Part shown: piece after piece, positions 1 through 12,149 of the stretch
Numbering within the stretch: the first letter of the stretch is position 1
Layout: every line of letters begins with the position of its first letter
DNA from: Taxillus chinensis
Lineage: Eukaryota > Streptophyta > Magnoliopsida > Santalales > Loranthaceae
NCBI GenBank assembly: GCA_023512835.1
Contig: CM042090.1
Coordinates: 11,439,343-11,503,342, forward strand
DNA length: 64,000 bases
Reading direction: 5' to 3'
Made by a program: the position numbers and the translations under genes
The notes under the pieces: model-generated
Told to the model about the DNA's origin: nothing
The model's database searches: none
What the model saw: only the letters and a program-made list of their open reading frames with translations

Positions 1-815
1 TCCTTTCCCACGTTTGGTACGGCAAAAGAGAAAGGAATGAGGATTAACTTGGAAATCTTATACCCCCACATAAGGGGATATCCATTCTTTCCATGTACTC
101 AGGTTTACAAAGGTTCCCTTATGCAAGGGAACCTATTTTATTTTTTTGCCCTCAACCTTTTTTATTTCTGTATCCCTCAAACTCACTCACGTTATCTCCT
201 CTGCTGCGCCCACCCCACCCGGACGTGCTCTCCCTGCAACTAGCCTCCGATGCGGACTCTCCCATCTCTGCATCTCTCTCTCCCTCGCTCAACCCACCGC
301 AAACCCACCCCCTCCACGGCCGCGCAACCCCACATCATGGTTGTGGCCGCGTGCACCCCCACCGCCACGCCGCGTGTACCCCTCCACCTTGCCACCTCTC
401 CATGGTTGCACGCACTCCCAACCCCTGCGCCTTCGCCTCGCCTTCTCCCACCGGTGGCCGCGCGCGCTCCCCACCGCCACCGGCTGCGCGCACCCCTCCA
501 CCTTGCCACCTCTCCACGGCCGCGTGCACCCCAATCATTAGAAGGATGCACATCAATCATCTTCTCTTGCTCCACGGCCGCACATCCTTCCCCGCAAGAT
601 CCGTCCGTGTTGAAAAAAAAAACGAAGAAAACACCATCAATTGGGAAAGTAAGAAATGAGGATATTTTAGTAATTTAATTAATTCATTACCTTCCATTTC
701 CGTGTATACCAAACACATGTAAGATAATTAAAATTTTCATTCCGTTTCTCATGTTAATCTTATTCCCACGGTGATTCCATTCCTTCCAAAATGATTCTCG
801 GTACCAAATATAGCC
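1..815. mobile_element. Possible nonautonomous DNA transposon with GC-rich core
   Basis: The left edge carries GTTTGGTACGG followed by AAAGGAATGAGGATTAAC. The right edge, near 750-815, carries a loose inverted counterpart: GTACCAAATATAG, preceded by CATTCC and ATGTTAATC. Between them, bases 230-540 are strongly C-rich and simple in composition, with the phrase CTCCACCTTGCCACC repeated. Long reading frames on both strands in this core (up to about 188 codons) come from the base composition and show no domain. The GTTTGGTAC-type ends resemble PIF/Harbinger or hAT-like elements, but the element may begin outside the window and no target duplication could be checked. The family is my inference. 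Confidence 0.4.
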
Positions 816-1830
816 TAATTGTTCAAGTCAATATCAATTGTGTTAATGTTATTTATTTCGTTTTATTTAAAATTATTTTTTTTTTTTCTTTTTAAAGAAT
901 AGTATTACCGTATGAATCGAGATCCTATCTTTTTTCTTTTTAAATTAAAATGACATTAGTTATGATTTGTTTAAACATTTTTTTCTTTTAATTTTTTTTC
1001 ATAATAAGAAAATATAAAAATATTTTTTTAACTAAATATGCGATATAACTGTAGGAAGACTTTTCATAATTATTCATGGATTCATATTACGCCTCGAGTG
1101 ATCATATTTCTTTACGACTTTGTGGCCCACATTTCTCCACGCCTTTATGGCTCTTTCGTGTAAATGTGGATTTTACTTTAATTTAATATCTCATTTCTTC
1201 CTCTTTAAAAATAGTAATAGATATACATCATGTAGCCAGAAAAGGAGAAAAGAACATGGAGTTTTTTTTTTTTTTTTTTGGTAAGTACCTGACCAGTGAC
1301 CGTGCAGATGAGATGAGGTTTATTCATACCTAACAAAAATTAAGTAACCTTTAACCCACCTGCATGTGCGCGATATACTCTCTTTTTCCCAACTCAAAAT
1401 GCCACAGCGAAATATTACCGAATACAATATATATGTAAATTAGAGTGAACCGTCTAGAATCTAGATCAAAAAAAAAAAAAATAAAATCTATAAAACAAGC
1501 TGTGAAGAAATACCCAAAAATAAAAATAAAAAAGGAAAGTAATAGTATTATATAACGGTAGACCCCACACAACCATCCATAGATTCGGAAATTTAAATTT
1601 GAAATAGGGAACCCAAAAAAAAAAAAAAAAAATTCCTTGGGACCTTCCTGGCTCATCCATCAGCCGGCCGCTTTAGACCCAACCGACGTGGGTTCAAAGC
1701 GAAGCAGAAGAATCCAAAAGCGTAGATATAGAAATATTGTGCCCCTCTCCGGCTCTCCCTCTCCCCCCTCAAGCCACACACACTGACACACACCACCACC
1801 ACCACAACTCTCGAGGAGAGCCTCCTACCA
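816..1830. other. AT-rich intergenic region upstream of GATL
   Basis: No gene is visible. There are long A and T tracts, for example poly-T near 1262-1279 and poly-A near 1467-1480 and 1614-1630. The last 150 bases turn CT-rich and CA-rich (ACACACTGACACACACCACC), as is common in plant 5' leaders. Confidence 0.6.
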
Positions 1831-1840
1831 CTTAAATAGC
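1831..1840 (+). promoter_or_regulatory. Possible TATA-like element of GATL
   Basis: CTTAAATAGC lies about 45 bases before the ATG at 1882. It is a weak TATA match. The distance leaves only a short leader, so this is tentative. Confidence 0.3.
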
Positions 1841-1881
1841 GCCACTAAAGTCCTCAATTCCTTCACTCTCAAACAACAACA

Positions 1882-2961
1882 ATGCCTGTTGTTGTTCCTT
1901 GCTCGCTCCCTCTCCTCGTCCTCGTTTCACTGTTCTTCGCCACCGCCTTCGCCGCTCACGATGGCCACTCCTACAAAGAAGCACCCAAATTCTACAACTC
2001 CCCGCACTGCCCCACCATACCCTATTCCGCCGTTGCATCCGACACGCCCGACAAGGATTCGGATCCGAACAATCCCAGCAGTATCTGCTCCGACGATGCC
2101 GTCCACGTGGCGATGACCCTCGACGCCACCTACCCAAGGGGATCCATGGCCGCCGTCCACTCCATCCTCCAGCACACCTCCTGCCCCGAAAACGTCAACC
2201 TCCACTTCGTCGCCGCCGCCGCCGCGGAGTCCAGCCTCCGCGCCACCCTCCGCCACTCCTTCCCCTACCTCCGCTTCCGCGTCTACCGCTTCCTCGCCGC
2301 CCAAAGCGTCGCCGGCCTCATCTCCACCTCCATCCGCCCCGCCCTCGACTGCCCCCTCAACTACGCCCGCAACTACCTCGCCGACATCCTCCCCCTGCGT
2401 CCGCCGCGTCGTCTACCTCGACTCCGACCTCGTACTCGTCGACGACATCGCCAAGCTCGCCGCCACCCCGCTCCGCGACACCGCCGTCATCGCCGCCCCG
2501 GAGTACTGCAACGCCAACTTCACCGCCTACTTCACGCCCACCTTCTGGTCCAACCCGTCGCTGTCGATGGCCTTCGCCGGCCGAGACGCGTGCTACTTCA
2601 ACACCGGCGTGATGGTGATGGACCTGGCGCGGTGGCGCGCCGGCGCGTACACTTCCAAGATCGTGGAGTGGATGGAGCTACAGAAGCGGATGAGGATCTA
2701 CGAGCTGGGGTCGCTGCCGCCGTTTCTGCTGGTCTTCGCCGGAAATGTGGCTCCGGTGGACCACCGGTGGAACCAGCATGGCCTCGGCGGCGACAATTTC
2801 CGGGGGACTATGCCGGGATCTGCACCCGGGTCCGGTGAGCCTCCTGCATTGGAGCGGGAAGGGGAAGCCGTGGGCCCGCCTCGACGCCAACCGGCCTTGC
2901 CCGTTGGATTCTCTGGGAGCCCTACGACCTGTTGCACACACCGTTCGCTCTTGACTCCTGA
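1882..2961 (+). pseudogene. GATL: Galacturonosyltransferase-like (GATL) gene with three frameshifts
   Basis: This is a GT8-family glycosyltransferase of the PARVUS/GATL clade, Golgi enzymes tied to xylan and pectin synthesis. The frame starting at 1882 has a hydrophobic N-terminal segment (residues 3-24) and runs to [11 protein letters not shown]. Reading then moves to the next frame at the C run 2391-2395, where the donor-binding DxD (VVYLDSD) and [11 protein letters not shown] follow. It moves again at the G run near 2801-2806 ([13 protein letters not shown], then [20 protein letters not shown]). A third shift near 2910-2916 leads into [15 protein letters not shown] and a stop at 2959-2961. 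With the shifts ignored, the length (about 358 residues), lack of introns and conserved C-terminus are all normal for the family. All three shifts change frame in the same direction. Two lie in homopolymers, so either early pseudogenisation or consensus errors could explain them. Confidence 0.85.
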
Positions 2962-3207
2962 AACACTGAATACAATATTAATGGTGTCCTCGGATGATCC
3001 TCGTCGTCGATCAACAGCCCGTGATCGGTGGCGCGGGAATTCCTCGATCCTCGGCCTTACGGCGATGAACAGATCCCAGGGGTTAGTGTTGTTGAGAACC
3101 GATGACTGTGACATGCAGTCTACCGATACCGGCCAGTAAAGACGACAGCGAATTGGAGTTATTGATGCCTTTTTTCTTTTATTTTTTAACAGGGCCTCAT
3201 GGCCATT

Positions 3208-3240
3208 TCTTCTTCTTCTTCTTCTTCTTCTTCTTCTTCT
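3208..3240. repeat. (TCT)11 microsatellite
   Basis: A perfect trinucleotide array of about 33 bases, roughly 250 bases downstream of the GATL stop, probably in or just after its 3' untranslated region. Confidence 0.95.
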
Positions 3241-4739
3241 CATTCAGAAAGCATAAATTGTAATCACAGTAACACGCTTGAGTGCAAAATAAATATTGCA
3301 ATTTTTTAATTTAACTTCTTTTGTGCCTTTCTCCACGTATCTTCTTAACTTTTCTTGTATGAATCTCAACAGATTTTAATTAATTATAACTTTTTTATAT
3401 ATAATTTTAATATGAAAATCATATTTTAAATTAAATGAAATCCACGTAAATAATATTAAAGAAATTTATACGAAACATGTTATTTTTAAAATTACATACT
3501 TAAATAATAAACTTTAAAAAATTAAACAGTGTAATTTTTTATTCAACTTTACAACCTGAATATTAAACAGGTGGGAATAGTTATTGTATTGAAATTGGGC
3601 TTTCAATTTTAAATTTGGTCATTTAGAAGAAAATCAAAATTGAACTAAAGAAAGGCTAACTTCGACATTCTCAGACAAACCTTACATAATTGACAGCATG
3701 ATCTGACAAGTACTTGATTACATTGTCTTTTGGTCATAATCTTTGACTCGATCTTCGGACTCGCTGCTCACAACGGTCCTTTAACTTGCTCCATGGAAGG
3801 GCTTCTCATGCTAGCTTGCTACTCGAACTTATCAATTCGACAGGCTACTCGAGCAAAGTGGACTGACTTGTTATCAGCTAATTTCATCTTTTGTCTTGCA
3901 ATTAAACATGTGGTCAGTAATGACCAACTTGTTTTTGATGGGCACTTGCATTGGTTTTATTATTTGACTTCATCCTCAAAGTTATCTAATATTTGAATTT
4001 TTTTGTCAGTTAGGAATGCCTTATAGTCCAATAACTTTGTCCAATTGTCCAATCCCAAACCCTTGTCAAAACAATGTCTATCTCTTATCGAATTAGTCCG
4101 ATTCTTCACCAAGTCATATTTGTCTTTAACATTTGTCGGTATAATCAATATAATCCCCAAAAATTATTATATTTTTTTCATTATTCAACTTTTAGAGTAA
4201 GAAGGAATTATTTGAGATATCAATATAAACAACCTAAATGCACAAACCTATGCAAGATAAGGCTGTGGTAGAACCACTGTTACTTAATAATCACAGCATT
4301 TTGTAAAACCACCTTTGAGACATTATACCTAATTCCTTTTACTAGAAGGTTTCTTACTTTTTCTTAATTAACAAGATCAATAGTATATCATCCTTAAAGT
4401 TTATATGGATAGGATTAGGGGAATATCAAGTAAGCCATACAAAGTATTATATGGTTAATATTTAGCTTAATAATGTAAAAGTTTTATTTTATTAAGTTTT
4501 ATGATATTATGTTAAGTTATAGTATTTATCTTTATTAATTATATTATTTATTATACTTAATTACATTATTTTTATTAATTAAATTATTAATTATATTAAA
4601 TAAATGATTTCTTGTTTGTAATGGTGAAATAAATTGCATATTCAAATTTAGCACGATAAGATTAGCAAGAAGATGAAAATAGTAAAAATAAAAAATAAAA
4701 AAAATGTATAAGATAAAAAGTAAAAAGGTGATAATGTTA
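3241..4739. other. AT-rich intergenic region
   Basis: No supported gene. Reading frames here (for example 3730-3996) lack recognisable domains. The sequence is AT-rich, with stretches such as 4441-4640 made almost only of A and T. Confidence 0.6.
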
Positions 4740-4966
4740 GATTACATGTGGTAATGGGATAAGCCAAGTGAGAATCTTTGTTGGATCCCACATGGATTGG
4801 GAGGGGAGTAAAGCTCACTATATAGGTAAGGGCAAAAACTTTTCTTGGTAAACTGCTTTTGGGGACAAGAACCGAGGTAATTTGAGTCATAAGCCTATAA
4901 GAATAAATTTGTGCAGTCAAGGTCCAAACACATAATATCTATTACGGGCGAGATTGGGCCGTCACA
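4740..4966. mobile_element. LTR-like remnant
   Basis: The segment has GGATCCCACATGGATTGGGA, a TATA-like CTATATAGG, and ends GGGCCGTCACA. This layout (a 'cccacat...ttggga' block, a TATA box, then a ...GTCACA end) is familiar from TRIM/LARD-type LTRs in eudicots. I found neither a partner LTR nor a target duplication. Confidence 0.35.
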
Positions 4967-5084
4967 AATTTTAACTAATTAAAATATATAATTACCAAAT
5001 TTTTTTACTTTTGTTTACAAAAATTGTCATTGGTTAAATCCTATAAATGAACAACCAAACTTTAGGTCATTTTACACCAAGACT

Positions 5085-5300
5085 GTGAACATCACTCTAT
5101 TATGCAAAATAAATAAGTCTATATACCGTGTACTTGTGCACATTATAATGAGCAAATCATTAGGACTCATCGCAAACAAACATCGGGACTTAACTATCCA
5201 CAGCCAGATAGCTTGTTTACGATCCTCAATAGGATCCCAACTCGGACACTCAGTTATTACCATCACGAGCTCAACAACTCAACTCATGCCTCACCTATCA
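5085..5300 (-). repeat. Diverged copy of the LTR family found at 55454-59758
   Basis: Reading plus from about 5127, GTGCACATTATAATGAGCAA, CAAACAAACATCGGGACTTA and ACGATCCTCAATAGGATCCC follow in the same order as in the reverse complement of 59130-59330. This is therefore a diverged minus-oriented member of that LTR family. Its boundaries could not be found. The surrounding 4970-6720 is probably mostly the same element. Confidence 0.6.
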
Positions 5301-8300
5301 CGTCAACTACCTAACATAACTTATGCATCACGGTGACAACACAAACAAGTCATAGGCCCAATCCTAAAATTAACTAAGCGACACAAGTATGACACCTTAG
5401 GAGTATGGCCATGGTGTTTCACAACACTTCCTTTATATAGAGTCATTTCCACAATTTTATCCTCATACTTTGACAAGGAATAAGTTTTTTTTAGAAGGTG
5501 TTTCTTGCAATCAAAAGTTCGGCAATGGTTCTTTATAATAATAGGATAATATGATTTTTGGGGATTTTTTTTGAAAGGTCAAACCTAACTTTCCAAGTAG
5601 TTACATCCTCTAAAAAATTGGTTTTTTCAAGATTCAAGTTTAATTTTCAATTTTTATACTTTCAAGGAGTAAAATTTTGATTTTCCAGTTTTTTTCTTTT
5701 TGAATCCGACGGGGAGGCAGTATTTCGTTATTTACATCAAACTTACTTAAATGTAGATAGGCATAAAGATTTACAACGTAAATAGTCTTTGTTTGAAACG
5801 TTACTGAATACGTAATCGCGACCTGAAGCGAAATTGTTATAAACCGAAGACTCAAAGGGACCCAAAGACTGAAAGTTTTGACCCAAAGGGTCGACCCGAA
5901 GGTTTGACATTCGATTTGCCGAAACTCCAACTGTTAACACTTGACCCTTCAAACCTTCGACTCTTATAATTCGCTAAAGTATCGTTCATTGTTATTTTAG
6001 TCTGTTCTTCGTTTGAAATCAATCCAAGATCCTCCCACGCTCACAAATATACTTTTAATAACGTATTCATTATATATCTCAAAACTCATCTTGAACACCT
6101 CTAAATTGCATGGTTTACAACAAATATACATATCTATATTTTCGTATTATATCCATTTCGATCTTAATCCAGATTTTCATGGTTGACTTCTTAACCCTCG
6201 TCTTATACATGGATATAAAACTCCCGCATTACGTAAACACATAACCACAATTATATATCACAAATCTTAACCACATATTTTAGGCTAAACCATCAGATCT
6301 AACCCAAAATTGAATTTCCTCAAAAACTAAGGGTTTACGTTAACCACAAATCTTATGCTAAACTACTAGATCCAATCCAAAATTAGATTTCCCCCTAAAA
6401 CCAAGCGTTTATGCTAAGTCTCATAAGTCATGGTGAATTCATGCATATCAAGAACAAACTCAGATAAGAAGTTCAGGAACACCCATCTAGTAAATATTCA
6501 TGAACGAACCAACCTCAAAACCCAAGCTCCAAGCTCTAAGCTCTTTTCACATTCTTTCTCTCTTTCACTAAAGTCGGGCAACACAAATGACCACCAGCTG
6601 AGAGTTTCTCTCTACTCTCCTTATTTATATTTTCTCGCTAATTTCTTAATTAATAAACATCTAAAATTACATAACTAGCCTTCTAGGGTCTCGAACTTCA
6701 AATTGGATCCAACTACACCAAAATGCCCGTATCACCAAACACGATACCAAAATAATATTTTTATTACCAAATAAAGACTATATCATAAATTAATCCAAGC
6801 ACATGTCTTTACAACTACCTTATGTATTGTGTAAAGATTATCACCAGAGAGGACCAATCTAAACGATAATATGTTATAGTATCGGATAGTTGACCTATGT
6901 TATTATATTACGTTACAATGTTTACAATAAATAAATTCCCATAAGATTTCATATTCCATGTTTATTCTTATAATACGATATTTCTTATGTTACGCCTTAT
7001 GATATTATGTTTACTTTATACTATTCTATCCTTGTTGACTATTTGAGTTCATCTCTTTTAATTTCTTTTATGACCCCAAGTAATTAAAAGTATGTAGACA
7101 CTAGGAAAAATAGAGTTGAGATACATTTGGAATAAAATTGTATGGATTTTGGATTATGTAGCCCTTATATATGTTACGTAATAATGGATTATGTAAACTT
7201 ACTCCCTAAACTCTTAAACATTAGATTTTGGAATTTGATATAGTAAATGATGGTTTGAACCTTATGTTTGATGAAATAATATATATTTGAAATTTATATT
7301 AAACTGGTGAATTTCTTTTTGTTAATGCACAATCACAAGTTTCGAATTTTGGGGCATTATAGCATGGTGCATAAGGCAAGTTTCCAATTACATAACTCAT
7401 ATACTTGTAGTTATGCATGGAGGCTTCATGCCTAGCACATTTGTGAAGGCCAAAGGCCTAGCACTTTTACTTAGGGTGTTTTAAAGGCTTATTGAATGGA
7501 ACATGGAGTGTGGGACCTTTAAGTGTAGCATAGAACTTGGTGTCTAGAAAATATCTTATGTCTTATAGTTTGACGTTACATGTGTTGTTTATATAGGTCT
7601 TGTGACATGACACTTGCATGGACATATACCCTTACATATGCATCTTAAGTTTAGTAGTGTTGGCAGGGATTGTTAGTACATAGGTCGCCTATTGAACTAT
7701 CTAATTTATCCTCCTTTTTATCTATTTATTTCAAGTGCATTTAACAAAGTTTAGGTGATAGGGGGGTTTGGAGTTTGATGAGGAATATTGATATACAATT
7801 TTGAACTTTTATTTATATTTGTACTTATTGTCACATGAGGCTTATGGATTGTTGTGTAGTCTAAAGACATGTGTTATATGTTATATTGACATTTATTTAA
7901 GATGTTGTAATACTTTAGTATGTGAAAATAGACTGAAATACACTTTTGTGTATGAATGTATAAGTGATGTTGTAAATAACATTTGTTTGGTAATCTTCAT
8001 ATAGGTACTAGTCCTAAACTCTTTAATCTTCTAATATCCGCTGAGTTACTTAGCCGGTTTTATTTATGAACTTCATAGGCTTCACAAAGTTAATAGCAGC
8101 CTATATTGGGCATCATGTACCTCCTAAGTGTGAAAATAAGGTGATAATAATGGAGACACAGTCGAAGATTATAACCACTAATTAAATATGTTTAGTGAAT
8201 AAGTCAAATCATATCACATATTTCTCTAGGCATATTAAGGAAGTTTTCTTTTGTACAACAAACGAGATTTTACAATTAATTTTCTTTGCAAGGCCAATAT

Positions 8301-9171
8301 TATAAATTGTATTAATACACTTAAACTTGCATATGAAATTGTTTGTATTAATTTTAAACTTCAATATAATGTATTTTCATATTAGTCCAATGCATTTTTA
8401 AAAAAAACTTCTACCAAAAGTTGATGTGAACATGGAAATCACATCACAAAACAGGTTTGGATATTTTTAACATGTTTTGGATATTTTAATTTTCAAAATT
8501 TTGGGATGATCACCAAACGTCGCCTTCCCTTTTCTTTTCCTTTTTGTTGGTTTATTCCGATTTTCGTCCATTATTTTATTTCCAACGCCCATTTCATTAA
8601 TTATGAAAACAAACAAACCAAAAAAAAAAAACTTTTGACGCGAAACAAAAACTAAAAGCATGGGCTTTGTTTTATTATTATTATTCATTTATTTAATGTT
8701 TTTAGATTAATCAAAAAGCGCCGGAGCTTTCTAAGTTACTCAACACACACACACAAGGGGCCTTGTGCATAATATACTTCAAACATAAAATTGGGCACAA
8801 CAAATTGCGAATCTTCTAACTAAGGTATCGTATTTTTGTTCGCATCCACGTGAATACTTAGCTCACCCCTTTATTGTCCGTCGCCGCTGCTGCGGTTTCT
8901 TCTTCTTTTCCGGATGTAGTCCCCTTTCCCGTACATGTTTATAGTAGGCATACTGCATGATAATCTGTTTGTCACATGTTTGTTAAGGTCTGACATTACG
9001 TCATCATTATTTAAGTTATCTTAGTCATGCTCAAAGGGGGGGTTCAACTCCCATTCTGTCTTCGTTATTGAAGATTGAGAAGCTGCGGACATATTCTAAA
9101 TGGTTATATAAGGAGTTGTATTTTTGTGCATCAAGAACATTATTTGAGAACAGAAAGGAAACACCAGATGA
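5301..9171. other. Gene-free, repeat-derived region
   Basis: I see no gene. The stretch includes short AT-rich frames without domains, an unplaced LTR-family continuation to about 6720, a dispersed repeat (7020-7370, listed separately), and a short CA run near 8742-8755. Confidence 0.5.
7020..7370 (+). repeat. Dispersed repeat, first copy (partner 41490-41840)
   Basis: TTGAGTTCATCTC, CTAGGAAAAATAGAGT, TAATGGATTATGTAAAC, GATGAAATAATATATA and TTCGAATTTTGGGGCATTA occur here in the same order as similar strings at 41490-41840. In both copies the block ends in a GAATTTxGGG...GTxxTA motif, the kind of sequence found at the end of Ty3/Gypsy-like LTRs. Both are diverged remnants of one element. Confidence 0.65.
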
Positions 9172-12056
9172 TCAGTTCAATAAGGATACGAATAAATCGA
9201 GCAACACGCAAACTACGGCATCGAGCAACCATGGCAAGTTTGCACTAATTGTCTCCCATTCCACCGACCTCACCACAATGCTGCAGAATCATCAAATATT
9301 ATTTCACACCATAAACAACCAGAGGCAGAGGCAGAGAGAGAAAAAAATGTTTACCTTCCCACGTACGTGACATTGGCTACGAGTGCAAATGCAAACATTA
9401 GAGGATTCAAACTCTATATAAAACTCCCAAGTTTCAGTAATCAATCATTTAAAGACAACGCTCTTTAACCGTATTAAAAAGATGACACCTCACCTCCACG
9501 CTTCCTCTTTTGATCTGTTGAAGCAAAACAAATATGTAAATTAAAACATTAATTAGAAACAGCAATGAAGACTATATACACACACACACACACATACATA
9601 AATACTGAAGGAAAAATCTACCAATCAGGAATCGTTGGGGAGAGACTAGCTAGTACAAGTGGGTGCGCTGTTGTTTCCTATCACCCATATGATAGGACCG
9701 TTCTCTTTTAATTCAAAACAGATGAGTATGGTGTACGTACATTCAGGAAAATTTGAGGGATCCGACCACCCATGTAAATACAAGCCATGAGCCAGCCAAG
9801 CAGTTGTCCACACAAACTATGCTCCAAGCCAGGTTCCTACGACCACCCACCAGCCATATGTAATTCAATGTATATTAATCAATGTGCAAATAAATAATAT
9901 ATGCAAAACAATTACATTATTCACGGAGCAGAACCATGTACTTATAGTTGCAAAACATCCTAATTAATATGGTTCCTATGATTAAGCTAAATCATTAATA
10001 AATAAAGAAATAAATATTAACAAAATCTATATTCCATTCTAAACTCGATCTCCTTTGACACTCTCAAGTTTGAGTATATGTTTATGACACTCAACTTATT
10101 AAATAGTATTTTAAACTACACCAAACTCAACTTAAACAGGCTTAATGCAATGAATTATAAACTTTTAAGTAGGGATGTCATTTTCATCACAAGTTAATTA
10201 AGTAGGAGGAACACATACATATGATGAAAGTCTCCTCCCCGTAAATCCTCCGAACGCATCGCTGAAAGCCTTGCTTTGGAGAGGTAGTAAACTGGCGGTG
10301 ACAGCCAGTGATGCGCCAAACCCAGCCTGCAAAAAATTGCACACAGATCAACCAACACCTACCCCTTTTATAATCGAACGCGGCCTCAGGCTTAAAGTAT
10401 AAGAAACGGACCGTTGGGGGGAGTGAGATGGGCCTGGGCTGGCTTGTGCCAGTGTTCTTGGTGGATGAAAATAGGGCAGTCTCGTCCTCTGAGGAGGAGC
10501 CCTCGTCCAGGCCCAATGCCGATGGACCACTTTTAGCAGAAGCATGGAGGTATGATCGAAAGGGTGGGGTGCTGCTGCCCGCCAATGATCTTGCTGACCT
10601 GTTAATTAAGAGTCAAACAATAAAAAAATATCTTTAAACACACCCAGTGAGGTTACTTCACTGATATTACAATGAACCAATGACATACGCACGTGTAGTA
10701 GAAGTCTCTGCGACCGAGCGTGGATGCCTTGATTGGCCTTGGGGGTATAGGAATGCCCAGATCGCATGACTTGGAGTTGAAAGCCACTTTCTCTTCTTCC
10801 ACCTACACAAAACAAGTAACTGTGTATATTCATTCTTCTACATCGTTAAACAAGCTTTGAGGAAACAAAAATATTTTGTAAAATCGTTTTTTATTTCTCA
10901 TGATTGATATACTGTCACATCATTACTTTGTAATATTCTTCCATATTATAATCCAATTGTATATAATATTATTATTTTAAAAAAATATAATATATGAAAT
11001 TAAAATTAATTAAATCATAATTTACTTTATGAACTAAAAAAAATTCTCACATCCTCAATTATTTTTTAAAAGATTCTATTTGCAGTAAACTATATTGCTG
11101 GTTTTTTGTATTTCTATTAAAATGATTTTATTTTAATGAATGATTTTTTTATTAAAATAATAGAATTTTAATAAAAATACAAAAGAATTTTATTGAAATT
11201 CCAAAATAAAAAAGTAGCATTACTTTTTTATTAATCATATAAAAACAAAACAACTGTACGAGTTTGATAAAAAAAACTACAAAGTAAAATACGTACCCCT
11301 TCATGGCCACTGCTGTCGACACAGGGATCCTTCCCCGAGATGCTATCATAATACAAGCTCTGCAACACTAGCACTACGGTGCTTATTGTGTAGAGCTGCT
11401 CAATTAAAATATGACTTTGCACAATAAATAAACACGTACTACATGGTTTTAGTACACAAATCTCAGATCTGTGCAGAGTATATGAAAATTCAAGGCGGAG
11501 CTTAGCTCTTACCAAAGCTGTATAATATTGTGTTGGCAACTGCAATTAGAGTAACACAAAAGATGATTTAGGGCGAAGGAACTTATTTAGCCTGCGGAGA
11601 AGCTTGTAATAAAAGTGCAGATATGAATCGGGACAACTTTGTAGGGGGTCTGATTCTTGGACACTAAACAGAAAAACAGAGAAACGCTCACCGTACTTTG
11701 CTCGAGAAGACAACCAATCATATTGAATATGTCCCTGCAATTTATGACCCATTTTTTTTATGAAAAAAATTTGAATAAGTAACTGCGTGTGGTGGTAAAA
11801 AAACAACAAACAAACAAATATTTTGAACAACGTGGAACTTGCCCGGCAACCCAAGTTAGGAGGAAGGAAATGGAAACTCCATGGCTTGATTTAGTGCGAA
11901 AGTTGGTGATTATTTGGGGGATTTCTGCGACCCCCCAACACACCAGACTTAGCAGTCCAAATCCGAAGGACAATTCGTCTTTCAGGTTGCAGAGACAGTC
12001 CTTGAAATATTTCTCCACCCACTTCACGCACGCCTTCTCGTTCCTGCAATATGACT

Positions 12057-12060
<4 letters not shown>
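9172..12060 (-). CDS. PQ-loop repeat (SLC66/Ypq1-type) transporter, 11 exons
   Basis: Exons, in plus coordinates of the complement: 11843-12060, 11692-11734, 11513-11539, 11297-11395, 10693-10802, 10412-10598, 10219-10326, 9741-9836, 9494-9514, 9355-9413, 9172-9280. They join in phase to 358 codons plus a stop. Two PQ-loop motifs are present, GVAEIPQIITNFRTKSSHG near the N-terminus and GGRIPQIFLNIKRGSVE near the C-terminus, linked by a serine-rich loop (SGPSALGLDEGSSSEDE). Relatives are seven-helix vacuolar or lysosomal exporters of cationic amino acids. Exon 9 is a 21-base microexon and exon 3 has 27 bases. Intron 1 uses a GC donor (GG|GCAAGT). The donor after exon 6 (ACG|GTCCGT) is weak, though phase and homology support it. 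The last exon stops early (LFVSLLN), slightly shorter than I expect for the family. A further 3' exon spliced at GTATCC is possible but not convincing. Confidence 0.9.

Positions 12061-12087
<27 letters not shown>
12061..12087. repeat. (CT)n microsatellite abutting the PQ-loop start codon
   Basis: Twenty-seven bases of perfect CT repeat sit directly against the start codon of the minus-strand gene (ATG is the complement of 12058-12060). In the mRNA the leader therefore ends in a GA repeat running straight into AUG. More imperfect CT and CA repeats continue to about 12123. Confidence 0.95.
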
Positions 12088-12090
<3 letters not shown>

Positions 12091-12149
12091 GCTCGCTCTC
12101 TCTCACTCACTCACAAACACACACAATGGGACAAATTCGGATTGGTGAG

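Noticed and set aside
93..678. Overlapping long reading frames on both strands (up to 188 codons)
   Set aside because: They arise from a C-rich, stop-poor stretch; proteins are Pro/His/Ser/Arg-rich with repeated phrases and no domain, and all frames are equally open.
1899..2612. Pro/Arg-rich frames overlapping GATL
   Set aside because: Alternate-frame shadows of the GC-rich GATL coding sequence. Only the pieces that match GATL motifs were kept.
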